Below are positions 1 through 11,598 of a stretch of 64,000 nt of DNA, piece by piece. The stretch is from Sthenelais limicola (lineage: Eukaryota; Annelida; Polychaeta; Phyllodocida; Sigalionidae), in contig OW804097.1 of the NCBI GenBank assembly GCA_942159475.1, forward strand, positions 109,926,582-109,990,581, in the 5' to 3' direction. Under the pieces are notes generated by a model. That model was not told the DNA's origin. It saw only the letters and a program-made list of their open reading frames with translations, and did not search any database. Each line of letters opens with the position of its first letter. The stretch's first letter is position 1. The position numbers and the translations under genes are program-made.

Positions 1-565
1 CCCTCCTCCTGGGAGAGCTAGCAGCCGCTTGGGCCACGATAGAGGTTAACAAATCTTCAATGTTGGAGAGTTTAGCCGTGGATGACTTAGCATCCGCCTT
101 CAAATGAGTCATATCATCATGCATTCCGTCCACTGAAGCATGAACTTGGTCCAACTCATGGTGTGTGACTCCTCCCCAAGCCCCACCGGGCAGCTCAGGT
201 TTGACAGGTGTAGGCCCAGCCGGGCGCTGCATACGTCGAACTCCTTTTAACTCTCTAGGCGGTGACTTTGGCTTCCCCTGATGAACTTCAGCTCTGATTT
301 TCAACTTATCAGGCAGAGTCCCAAATGTAGAGAAGGCTGACGGCGGCATACCAAAAGTAGAGCGTTCAGGTGCGAACCAAGGCACTGGCTTAGTCTCTCT
401 ACCCATAGCGCGAGCAATGTCCGCCATGCTTGGCTCCTTGCCAACCACTTCTTCTGCGAAATCTGAAGCCTCAGAAATGGTACCGAAGTTAACCAACTCA
501 CATTTCTGTCCCGTCGGAGGACAATGGCGTGTGCCACAATTGCGACACTGACGTTGCCGAACCAT
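1..565 (-). CDS. Partial ORF with CCHC-like N-terminus, probably a retroelement ORF1/gag
   Basis: Reading the minus strand from the ATG at 565-563, the frame stays open for all 188 codons to the window edge, so the C-terminus is missing. The first 22 residues hold a cysteine/histidine cluster (CRNCGTRHCPPTGQKC) followed by an acidic stretch, a Pro-rich middle and a helical part (HHELDQVHASVDGMHDD). A Cys-x2-Cys...PPTG...Cys N-terminus resembles zinc-knuckle-like starts I associate with ORF1/gag proteins of retroelements in marine invertebrates; this is recollection, not a search. It is GC-richer than the AT-rich DNA at 800-1900, which fits an inserted element. The ATG was chosen because it is the first in the open frame. 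It could instead be the first exon of a host gene. No catalytic domain is visible in this part. Confidence 0.5.
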   Translation of the reverse strand, partial: MVRQRQCRNCGTRHCPPTGQKCELVNFGTISEASDFAEEVVGKEPSMADIARAMGRETKPVPWFAPERSTFGMPPSAFSTFGTLPDKLKIRAEVHQGKPKSPPRELKGVRRMQRPAGPTPVKPELPGGAWGGVTHHELDQVHASVDGMHDDMTHLKADAKSSTAKLSNIEDLLTSIVAQAAASSPRRR

Positions 566-2455
566 AATCCTGATAATAAATTCTAACTAAAGCTTGAAAG
601 ACACAGAAAAATTTTTGACATGTGCTCTCAACTGGTGCTGAAGGTAGAATGGACGCAGGTGCCCCGTGCTGTGGGGTTCACCCGCCTACCTGAACAAGGC
701 AATTAAGGTGAAGTAGGTGAAATAAACAAGCCCCTTCGGCCTCAGCTATAATCTCCTACTAGTTCCTTGTAGGAGGATACTAATAAAATAATAAGTATTT
801 CTAGATTTTAAGTTTGATATTTTCGTTTTTTAAAAAAACGTTTCCAATATTTATTGGGGTCACTAAACAGTAAAGTAACTAAATGTAGTCCATATTAGGA
901 CCTTTAAAATGAAAGGATATATTACATAGATTGTCCTGAAATTTGAGACATCGATTGACATAACTATTAGTGACAAACTCCCCCAACATCAGAACATTCT
1001 AATGACGTAATCCTGTCAAAAAAACGCTTTGAAAAATATCAATTTTGCGACTTATGACTCATTTTCCTGAAACACATCACATATACTATTTAATTCCCTA
1101 TTGAACTTACCATATAAAGGGGGAGGGGTGTCGCATCACAACCATGTTGTTACATGTGTGCTACACACTTGTTGACCCCATATTAGAGCTGTGTGTATTC
1201 CTGTGAACTATAAATAGAGACATCTATTGTAATAGACCAACGTGTTGCCATTGGCCTGTACATTTATTTCACCTGCATCGGTTATCCTAAGGGATATTTT
1301 TACAAACAGGTTGACTAAACGACCAATACCCATTGATTAAAACGACATAACAGAAAATATATTATCAGGTACAGCCATAACAACTCATCGTGCAATCTTC
1401 AATACATATAAATCTCAGGGTCAATTATAACTATCGGATTCTGCCACCGAAGGAAACGGTAAACAAAAGAACAACGATACAATTTTAGCAATATTGGTCA
1501 TATTGGGTTTATTTTGAACGTATTCCTCATGTACTTGTAATAATAATATTTTAGTATTACGCACCTGGATACATATTCCTGCAATGATTTAAAGGTATAT
1601 AGGTGTTTTCTTTTTTTTTTTTTTGAGCACCCAGATGGCATTTTCCGTTGAAAAGAGATACCAAATATAATAGAATATATATATGAAAACGGCCTCCTGG
1701 TATGTGCGTTATATGGCATTTATCTCATCTATGAAAGAAATATGATGGTATTTTTAATTTCTAATTAATAATCAATATTTTCCAGAGGTGATACCAAAAA
1801 CTTTCCCTCCCATCGACCCCTGTTCCTAGCCCCTTCCCCCTCCTCAACTCAATTGTTATCATCCCTCATGCATTCCCATCTTTTTCCATGAAAACCCCGG
1901 GTTTTGGGGGTGGGGGTCGGATTGGATCAATTTCTTTAGTTCCTGGTGGCTCTACATAAATCTGGGGGAAAAGGTCCAAGACAACAACCCCCCCCACACA
2001 CACACACTTTGAAATAGCCAGCGATGCCCCTAGAGAAAAGAGAGGTGGTGGAGAAGGAAGAGGAGGAGGAGGGGGAGATGGCTATGGTAGCGGCGGGGCT
2101 ATAGCGTCGTCGATCTTCGAGGAAAACTTGGTTATGTAATATCATTTTATTTCCATTTATCCTCCATTCAATGACGTCAACATATATATCATCAGAAAGG
2201 CAATTATTCAAACTTCAAGTTGGTATAAATTATGTTTGTGTACAACATTTATTAAAGGCCTGAAAAATCAAAGAAAAGCTTGTTTTGTTTGCGGCCGCTC
2301 ACGGGTAAAATATGGAGTGTGCTAAATGTGGAGCGAATGTGTACAGGGAGAAAGATGTGTGAGTGTGAACTGCAGGTAGAGCGAAAACGGAAATGGGGAA
2401 AGTGGAGAATGGGGGGAAAGGTTCTGGAGTGGCAGGGTTCTGGAGGAATGGGGTT
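566..2455. other. Non-coding stretch upstream of the edge ORF
   Basis: 566-790 is moderately GC-rich and may be the leader of the minus-strand ORF; it holds a short hairpin (TCCTAC...GTAGGA near 752-774). 790-1900 is AT-rich without a supportable gene. 1979-2005 is a C-run plus (CA)n tract, and 2036-2100 is a purine-rich (GGA)n-like tract. No gene is seen. Confidence 0.6.
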
Positions 2456-2952
2456 GGTCACCTTTAAGACCAGTAACTTGTGGGGTACCTCAGGGCACGG
2501 CACTGGGCCCTTTATTGTTTAAAAATTGTTGAATAAAAGAGCAGAAGTTGGATAATATCACAGCCTATAAATATTTAGGTATTGAAATTGACAAACAACT
2601 GAATTTTAACAAATTCTTGGTCAAACAAATTAATACTGTAAGAATCAAAATAAGGGCCCTCTCTAAGCTATATAAAATTTGTAATAAAGAAACTCAAATA
2701 CAAATTTATAAAACAATGATACTCCCCATAATTGAATACGGGGACATATTCTACAGCTCAGCGGCCCAAACACATTTAAATAAATTACAAACACTACAAA
2801 ATTCTGCTTTTAACATAGCTTTACACCTACCAAAACTCCACAGTACTAGTGATATCCATATTAAAACAAAAATGCCAACTCTAAAAACAAGGAGAGAAAA
2901 ACATACTGGAGAGGGCTTTCGATCATTCGGTAAAGAAAGGATGAAAATATAG
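2456..2952 (+). pseudogene. Non-LTR retrotransposon reverse transcriptase fragment (internally deleted)
   Basis: At 2461-2520 the frame reads CGVPQGTALGPLLF, the PQG motif (RT motif B) of non-LTR reverse transcriptases, followed by a stop. About 30 bp further on, the reading resumes with AYKYLGIEIDKQLNF and then IYKTMILPIIEYGDIFY, the thumb and C-terminal region typical of CR1/Jockey-like elements. Motif C (the YADD box) and its surroundings are missing, so an internal deletion joins motif B directly to the thumb. The frame closes at 2952 in a run that still looks RT-derived. It is a dead 3' fragment. The clade cannot be fixed by eye. Confidence 0.75.
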
Positions 2953-4017
2953 ATCGTAGAAAAATTTGCTTAAGAAGACTATCTAAAGGTAAGAAACTTA
3001 TAGTTCCACACCCAAAAATCGAACTGTTTCAAAGGTCTTATTTATATGGTCAATTCTATTTTTTTGGCATCCATAAGGTTTTTGCATGATATTGTCAGGA
3101 ATATTGACTTTAGACATGATTTTTGAGATTCACTGAATCCGCCCTTAGAAATGCTACAATCCAAACCCTACTTTTAAGGGTCTAAAATGATTATTAACAA
3201 TTCCAGCTTTAAAAAACCTCCTAAAATAGGCCATTTTCACAATAAGGTACTAAAAAATGTCCATTCATCATGTAGAAAGAACATAACAAATGTGTAAATG
3301 TAGAGCAAATTTGTAATGATTCTGTAAACAAAATACTTTTACGTATTATATAATGTTTTTAGGGACTTTATTTGAATATTTTATGTATCTTTTTGATAGT
3401 TATGTAATAATCAACCCTAGCCATACCGTGTGTATGCCTAGACATTGTGTCCCCAATTTTTTTTAAATTACAAAGGTTGTTTAGGTGAATATGTATTCAT
3501 ATGATGGACAAACTACTCTAGTTTTAAATGAAACCAGGACAAATTATCAATCTGTCACCGCTTTCTACTTATTAATGAAATAGTGAAGAGACATACAGGT
3601 ATAGTAAACTTTTCTGCATACCAAGCGTATGCTATGTAGAGATCCATATCTCAGCAAATTAGCATATCTAACTTTAACCATACATAAGTTGGACCCTTAT
3701 TCAAGATAATAAACAAGGTATCTCCCATTTTTGTACCCACAGCACATTTAAAATAATTAGCAAGATTATCAGAAACTTGCCATGAGTATGCCTATACTGT
3801 GCGTATGCCATTATAAGAGAACTGAGAAATATCAGACCAATTGGACGTCATATATTCATATACAATAACAAGGAATAGTACGGCCTCACAATCTCAGTTG
3901 CTGTGAGGTAATGTTATCATAATGCTGAGATGTAATTATAATATTATAGTATAAGGGTTGCTCAAGGTAGTGAAGAATTTAAATATACCCAACATTCGAT
4001 CAGTACATAATAATGTG
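2953..4017. other. AT-rich non-coding DNA
   Basis: The first ~100 bp probably continue the decayed LINE 3' end. The rest is low-GC with scattered stops in all frames. The composition changes sharply to GC-rich at about 4018, where the Ty3/Gypsy copy begins. Confidence 0.6.
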
Positions 4018-4201
4018 TAGTGGGTCCGCCGGAATACAGCGAGGCTGTTGACTATTGCCGAACACCAACCAGGCTACGACAGCGGGGGCACTTCTACCAG
4101 CGCCGGAGACGACTACCACCAGTTCCGGCCAGTTCCGTCAGGGGGCGACATTCACCACCGTGCAGACGACACTGCACACAACACCCTCCGATGGACGGTA
4201 G

Positions 4202-6022
4202 GCGAGAAACTAGTAGCTGTAGTGTTAGGATTGCGCCCGTGTTACAACGAGGACGATCTTCACAAGCTCATAGAGCAAGTGGGCTACAACGTCGAGACAG
4301 GCGAGGCGGATGGATTGGATCATTCCGACATTAAGCCGCCGAAAACCGAGGAAACTGCAGTCCCGCTGGGGCAGCACGCGCTGCAAAAGTCATGATGGAC
4401 CATCTGACTACCGTGCTTTGTTCTTACGACAAAACGGGAAAACCACCAAGCGAAATCGCTGAAGGTGAAATTCGAGGAACACTCGACCTACTGTGGGTAC
4501 GGCACGAACAACTTCCATTGAAGCGTGTACAGCGGCTATATCATGGTCTACACGAATATGCGGCTTGCCCCCAATATCTGATTGACATGTTGGATCGGAG
4601 ATATCCTGCGATGCTGCCTCCAGGTAGCCCGGATCCGCGTGTGAAAATGCCATCACAGGATATGGATAGCACGGAACTGTGAGCCCTGCGCTTGCCTAGT
4701 ACTCCGGCAGGATTCAAGACTGCAGGAAGAAGAGTCGACTTTGGATTCGTCTCCTTCAGACAATGGTCTCAACTACTCGTTTGACTAATGTTTCGATTCC
4801 ATTATTGGACAATGACCTACAGCCCAAACTGGGTCTGTCAGCTGGTCGCGAACCAGATAGCCATATGACGGTACCGACGAGCACTACTAAGTGTAGACGT
4901 TCGATGATGCCTGAGATGGAAGCAAGCGTCATATATAACGAAGACCGTCCTGCGGAGGTTCGTTTGTATGGATCAACGGGCAAGGGAGAAAATCCTAAAC
5001 CTAAAAATCTCAAACCTTTTCGTAATGGGGAGAATTGGGAGGAGTTTCTCGCATCAGCGATAAACTACGCCAAACTTTGCGGTTGGCCAGAGGAAACGCT
5101 TATGCACGAACTGATTATGGCAACTTCACGACATGTGAACCAGTCTACTTGGGGAAATTCACGATCCCTAACTTTAAGTGACGTTGTTACGAGGCTTCGT
5201 GTGATCTTGGACACAAAGACCGAAGAACATCGCCAGGAGGAATACCGCAGACGTATTCAACAGCCTGGCGAATCACTTCAACACTATGGTGAGGCTCTAC
5301 TTACCTTGTGTAAACGTGCGTACGAGGGACAATACCTCGAACATATGAAGAAGGAGTCAATCCATATCTTCTGCACAGGCTTGGAAGATAAATTTCTTGG
5401 CATGTGGGTGCAAACTAATCGCCCAAAGTCTATGCAAGATTGCGTAGATCTCGCAACGGATTTTGTGCGAGCAGATGGCCCGGCAGCATATCAGCGTGTC
5501 TTGGGTTCCACGCCGGGACAGTCCTCTAAATTTAAAATTAGAGGATATAAGTTCTACGGACAGAGGAAAGACAAGGAGCGGAAAGCTTCTTACACAGCTG
5601 CAGAAGCAGAGGCGCAGTCTGACTCTGACTCGTCGGCGGATGAGACTTCGGAGGTGTCTACTGCAACCGAAGTCCTGGACTCTGATTCGGAATCGGATTT
5701 AATAGCCGATTTCGCGGCCTTCCAGGCAATGAGGAAGGACGTGCGAAAGGAAGACGGTAAAAAGTCTGACCATAGCACAAAAAAGTCGTGGGATAAAACC
5801 AAGACTTTGTCTAAATCTTCCAAGAAGACGGTCACAAAAACTGACTACAGGAAGAAAGACACGAAGGCGACTCGTCCAGAGCCTGCCTGTTGGCTTTGCG
5901 GGAAGACAACCCACTTGCAAGCCAATTGCAATCACCTGAAAAAGTTTCGCGCTTTGAGCGCGAAAGAAAAGGGTGAGGAAGACAATTCCCAGGAAAATAA
6001 TAAACCGACTAAGGGAAATTGA
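4202..6022 (+). pseudogene. Ty3/Gypsy family 1 gag, frameshifted
   Basis: Gag-like protein read in three frames. Comparison with the minus-strand copy at 26136-28140 shows a one-base insertion near 4375, a CGA-to-TGA stop at 4680-4682, and a small deletion near 4745. The long final segment (4763-6022) holds the capsid-like helical region (FRNGENWEEFLASAINYAKLCGW, about codons 85-107 of the segment), a highly charged Ser/Asp/Lys-rich stretch, and a CX2CX4HX4C zinc knuckle (CWLCGKTTHLQANC) near 5887-5928. It ends at TGA 6020-6022. Capsid and nucleocapsid roles follow from the family; no intact protein can be made from this copy. Confidence 0.85.
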
Positions 6023-9000
6023 GGTGGGTCTCGCAAGGAAGCGGTGACGAGACCCACAAGTTTGACTGAACTCCTGACGGGGGGGGTGGGGTGGGGTGGG
6101 GGGGGGAGCCCTTCCGTAGCCCGCTTGTGCAAAGGAACTCCAGGTGGGTCGTACGACCTGGGGAGGTCAGGTAGGCAGGTAGAACTGAACAGAGAAGAAA
6201 CTGGGGTGATGGAGGGTGAGGACCCGACGAAGCCCACAGATACGAAACTTTGGTCGAAGGAGTCGGTTAATAACGTTCGAGCCATCCCACGCGATCGTGG
6301 AATGTGTTTGGACGGTCGCTATACTGACGCTGGCACGGCGCTGCTCGCGGTTAGCTCTACCCTGGGTGGGGAACGCTGTGTTAAAAATTTGACTAGTTCT
6401 GCGGCCGGCCGTGATCTCTCTATTCCTATTGATGTGGTAGCGATAGTGGATAGATGGTATGTACCTGTCAGGGTGGGTACTAGGCGGGGAGAATTTTTAT
6501 ACAACACGGGTGCAACTACCTCACTAGTGTCTAAACAGTTCTATGAATCGCTGTTCGCAAGCCCAACCTGCTCGCTTCGCGGGACTTGCAATAGTCATGC
6601 CACGCGGGACGCCCGTGGCATCCGCATATGAGGTGGCGGCAAACTTCACGGGTGACTATTCGCATCTGGCGTGTGCGAGAGCAGAGTCCGTGAACGGGTC
6701 CAGCACGGGGGGAAAGCGAAAGCTAACCTCTGATAGCTGTTCAATTACTAGCATCCCTGAACTGGAATCTATCATAGAGGGCGCTGAAGTAGCAGATACT
6801 GAAACCTTGAAAAAGGTGTGCGAGTAGGTATATGTGAAAAAGCGTGTGTTCAGATTGCAAGGTGAACAATTGGGGTTTACAAACAGGGTTCTACACTCCA
6901 TCGACACGGGTGACACTAAGCCTATAAAGTTACCTTTTCATCGAGTTCCCTTAGCAAATCAGGAGGCTCTGGACTCCCAGGTCAGTAAGATGCTAGCGGA
7001 GGATAAGATCGAGGAAGGAAATGGCCCGTGGGCCTTCCCCACCGTTCTTGTTCCGAAACCAGATGGTTCAACTAGGGTTTGCGTTGATTTCAGGAGACTG
7101 AACAATGTGACATGAAAAGACTCGTATCCACTACCACGAATAGACGACTGTCCAGATGCGCTTGGTGGCAATGCGTGGTTTTGTACCCTAGATCTGGAAA
7201 GTGGCTATTGGCAAATAGCTATGGATCCGGACAGTAAGGAGAAAACGGCTTTCACGACTTCCACAGGTTTATACCAGTTCAAGGTGATGCGGTTTGGTCT
7301 TTGCAACGCCCCAGCCACGTTTCAGAAAATGATGATGGAGGTTCTCCGGGGGCTTAATGGCAAGATCTGTGTCGTCTATCTCGACGATGTGATCATTTAT
7401 GGCGCAACGATCCATGAATCTATTACAAACACGGGGTTAGTGTTTGACAGATTAATGGCGTACGGCCTTAAGTTGAAACCGAAAAAGTGTCGCCTCTTTC
7501 GTGAAGAGGTACAGTACCTGGGTCGCATCGTATCTAAGGAGGGGATACGGGCGGATCCGGAGAAGACGCGAGCGGTAGTAACTTGGCCTATTCCGTTGAC
7601 AGTGAAGGATATCCGATCTTTTCTGGGTTTCGCTTCATATTACCGTCAGTTCATTCCGAGTTTCAATGATCTCGTACGGCCATTGCAGGAAACTGCAACA
7701 GCCGGACAAAAGGTACTACGGTATAAGCTTACTTGGAATAGTGAGCTCGATGATGCATTCGAGGCTACAAAGAAAGCCTTGCTTTCCACGTCCGTCTTGG
7801 CGTATCCACGAGCGACCGGCCAGTTCATTCTGGATACGGATGCGAGTGGTACGGCCATGGGGGCGGTCCTATCGCAGGTTCAGGATGAGCAAGAGCGAGT
7901 GATCGCATATGCCAGTAATTCTCTCTCGAAATCGCAGAAAAACTACTGTACTACGTACAGAGAGCTGTTGGCGGTCGTATATTATGTGCGGAAGTTCAAA
8001 CATTATTTATACGGCGCAGACTTCATAGTCCGTACGGACCACTCGTCCCTTACGTGGCTTATGACCTTCAAAGAACCAGAAAATATGCTGGCTCGTTGGT
8101 TGTTGGACTTGCAGCAGTACAGGGTTACCAATAAAGGTGTTATTCAGCACCGCCCGGGCAAGAAGCATGAAAATGCGGATGGCCTCTCTCGTAGACCCTA
8201 CAGTCGTTGTAAACGTACAGATTGCGATGATTGTGGGGCGCACAAGGCTGCTGTAGCTAGTCTCGTGGGGGATGGGGTAGGCATGGACGACGATCTCGTA
8301 TCTGTGAACCAGACTATCCGTGAGCAACAGCGCACGGACGATACTATCAATCGTATCATGGGTTTCCTGGAAAACAACCAGGAACCCACGAATCTGACTA
8401 GTGAAAGTGATGAATTCAGAACAATCTGGAGTCACAAGACAGATTTGTGTTTGGAAGAAGGGGTACTCACGTTCAAGTGGAGAAAACCTTCGACTGGACA
8501 TGTTTTCCCGAGGATCGTGTTGCCGTTTGACCAACACCTATCTATGTTCAGGCGATATCTCGGCCCGGCCTCAGCGGGACATTTTGGGCACGCCAGAACG
8601 AAAGACACTTTGCGAAGAAGGTTCTTCTGGCCGGCTCAATCCGGGGACATAAAAAGATGGATTCAGCTATGCCTCGAGTGTAATGTGCGAAAAACACGAA
8701 AAGGTGTAAATAAATCGCCATTGCAAAAAGAGCTCACGGGAGAGAGATTCAGTAGAATCTCGATGGACATCCTTAGTGGCTTTAAGACTAGCACGAGAGG
8801 AAATACTTGTGTATTGGTCATTGTGGATTACTTTTCAAAATGGTCAGAAGCATACTTCTTACCAAACCATAAGGCGGCGACAGTCGCCTGGACAGTATTT
8901 CGCAATTGGATCCTGCGGTTTGGCGTGCCCATGGCGATACAAACTGATGGGGGCCCCGAGTTTGATGGAGAATTATTCCGGGAACTCTGTAATCTCTACG

Positions 9001-9983
9001 ACACAAAGAAACAGACAACCCTCCCGTATAGGCCACAGGCCAATGGGCAGGCAGAAAGGTTTAATCGTGTTCTCGTAGAACAGCTCTCGTGTTACGCGGA
9101 TTTTGGCGCGGATGACTGGGATACTTATATCCCGTGCATCGCGGCGGCCTATAATAATACGATTAACGCGAGTACGGGCTGCACTCCTCATTCCGTGGTT
9201 TTCGGAATAGAGGCATATACACCTGCGGATCTAATTCATGGTGTACCTCGAGATGGCTTGGACTTCCCCTCCGGCTCAGGCTTCATTGAGGATCTTCGTA
9301 AAAATTTACGGAAGTCGCACGAATACGTGCGTCGTACGTTGAAGAAAACGGCCATTGCTCAGAAACGCCGTTTTGATTTGTCCGCAAAAAACCGGTCATT
9401 TGAAGTGGGGGACTGGATATATCGATATTACCCACCAAAGGCGGCAAACAAATATGGTGCGAAGTGGGATGGTCCGTTTAAAATAACCCGTGCATTAGGA
9501 GTCAACTCCTATGTCGTAGATACCGCGGCCGGTGGTGTCAAGTGGAGTGGAGATCTTATGAAATCTGTTCTGGACCCTGACAAGAGGGGAGAGCTCCGCA
9601 AAACAACCGGGTTGGAACAAGCTCCTGAGTATAGGAGACTTGTGGCTGCTGGTAGAGAGGTGGTGTCACTGGAGAAGGGCAGGGTCGTGGCAGGTCAAGA
9701 GCTCGCTGAGTCGTTAGAGAAAACACTTCTCCGGAAAGTTAATCTCGCGAACAGGCGTGGCCGACAAGAAGGGGTGTACTGGGGAGACCGTGCTCCCTCC
9801 AGAGCGACTCTACCGAAAAAGCAGGACAAGGGTAGGAAACCCTTGGTACCTAAGGCAGACAAGCCCGATAAGCTTGTACGACGGGGTTCGGAAGTGCCGA
9901 ATCCCACGAGGCCGCCCGATGTCGTGACACGAGGCATTGGCAAACGTGTCTCCAGGCGTCCGGTCAGGCTTGGGATCGGATAG
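6023..9983 (+). pseudogene. Ty3/Gypsy family 1 pol (protease-RT-RNase H-integrase), disrupted
   Basis: The protease region (about 6420-6560) keeps its fold context, but the catalytic DTGA is NTGA (FLYNTGATTSLV). A frameshift plus a deletion of roughly 400 bp relative to family 2 follows near 6590. In-frame stops occur at 6825-6827 and 7113-7115 (TGA, probably from CGA). From 7116 the frame is open to 9983: RT with YLDDV, RNase H with DTDASG and TDHSSL, integrase HHCC and DDE core (TDGGPEF, GQAERFNRV), and a GPF module (KWDGPFKI). A basic tail follows. The RT and integrase parts are well preserved, so inactivation may be recent or the stops few. A GC-rich G-run at 6077-6107 lies between gag and protease. 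Confidence 0.9.
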
Positions 9984-11598
9984 CTTGGAACGGCTGTTAG
10001 AGCCTCTCTTCAAAATGACGAACAAAAAGGTCTGTTAACCCGGTTGTGTCACGGGGGTTACGAAAAAAAATACACAACGAGAAGTCATTTTGGTCAATAC
10101 GCTAGGAGAGTGGACACCTCTGTAACGACCAACCCTATATGGCAATAGCTGTACAAAGCTGATAGGTTGAAATTGCTAGTATGGATCCATGACGTGGACA
10201 GTACCGAAATCGGGCTGAAATCAACCATATTCGCTAACAGTAAGAAACCTGAAGCCAAGTATGTTTCCATTATCCCTTAAAAACTGCCATAGTACCTTGG
10301 AGCGGCCCGTCTAGGGCTGTACATTAACATATTTAACACGAAGGTGTTACTAATCGTGGTTAAAAAACCACGTACTTACACGTATACGTACAACCTTTGT
10401 ATAGATCAACTATAAGGAAGTTATCCGGTTTACGGGTAGAAAACTTCGTGGAGGCTGTGCCCGACCAGGGCGCCACCTTCAGGCGATCTGTTGATCACAT
10501 GACCTGATCTTAGAGCATCTGCCTCTGAGACAGTCAGTCAAGCGAGAAGCGAGTTGGTGGCCACACGTAAGTGGCTCGCATCAACCGCATTTTTTACTTT
10601 TACTTAGAGCAAGGAGAAATCCAGTTCACTGTAAGTAGCAACAAACGTTAACTTTCATTGTTGGACCATTGTGATATTGAATATGAAACCATGTCATTAT
10701 GTTACCATTGATGAATTACGATTGTTGAGTTCTGGCCGCTTCCATATAGCGTGCTAAGACATTCCGCCATGTGCATCGAGAGAACAAGAGGAGGCTGGTG
10801 TCGATACCGACCATCTCAATGAACCTCTTTCCGATATGGGATTGGGTCGTTGGTAACTATCCTCGATGTTCGCCAAATGTTGCCGTGGAAAAGCGATGAA
10901 ATAGTAATTGGGAACTTTTGGTTCCCGGGGAGGGCTGTTTTATTTTTTAAATCTGATGGTTTCGATCGTCCGCCCGAAAGCCGCCATGTGCGAAGAGGTG
11001 ACCTTACTGCACTGCCGGTGGTTTCGGTTGCTGATTTCCCTGTCGCCAGGTGGGGTGTATCTAGTTCAGTTTCGTGTTTTCGTACGGGTTCCGGCTAAAT
11101 ATGTAATAAAGATGCCGGGCACGGATGAATACACAAACGCTACCGGATAACACTTTTCACGAGTAGTGTCAGTCCCTGTCGCGCTGGCAGCTCGTACGGC
11201 TGCTGTGACACGCGAACTTTCGCGAGTGGTGTCAACCATGCAACCGGAAAGGTTGGACGCGGCTCCCGGGAGTTCACGAGCGATGTCAACACCTTGGGTG
11301 TGATTGAGTTGTTTCATTCGGATAGCCGCCTATATAAGAGCCCTGAGACCTAGAGAGAGGTAATTAATTTCGACAAACACTTGTGGTTTGTCGTACTCCT
11401 CTATCTCGGCGGACTACTGGTTAGGCCGTTCGTGTGTGAGATATTATTGTGACCCGTGAATTGAGTGTTCCACTTTGTATTACAGGGTATAGGTTTCGAG
11501 TTCTGGAACGAGAGGAGTCGGACGAGCATACGGATTGGGGACTGTCTCCGAGACGAGCCCCTTCTACCATCGGGTAGCCCTTTGTTGTCACGCTCCTC
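9984..11598 (+). promoter_or_regulatory. Spacer between pol and third ORF, holding a candidate internal promoter
   Basis: 1.6 kb without a convincing ORF. ACACAACGAGAAGT at 10072-10085, after an A-rich run, recurs at the matching place in family 2 (53914-53927). A 16-bp motif of form TTC(A/G)CGAG(T/C)(A/G)(G/A)TGTCA occurs three times (11156, 11219, 11273) just before TATATAAG at 11331-11338. The third ORF starts 268 bp after this TATA box. A possible short leader intron (GT at 11360, AG at 11484-11485) is visible but unsupported. Inference: RNA polymerase II promoter for a separate third-ORF transcript. Confidence 0.55.

Noticed and set aside
9984..11598. Family 1 3' LTR between pol and the third ORF
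   Set aside because: No matching copy at the 5' side and family 2 shows the third ORF inside its LTRs, so the spacer is internal.
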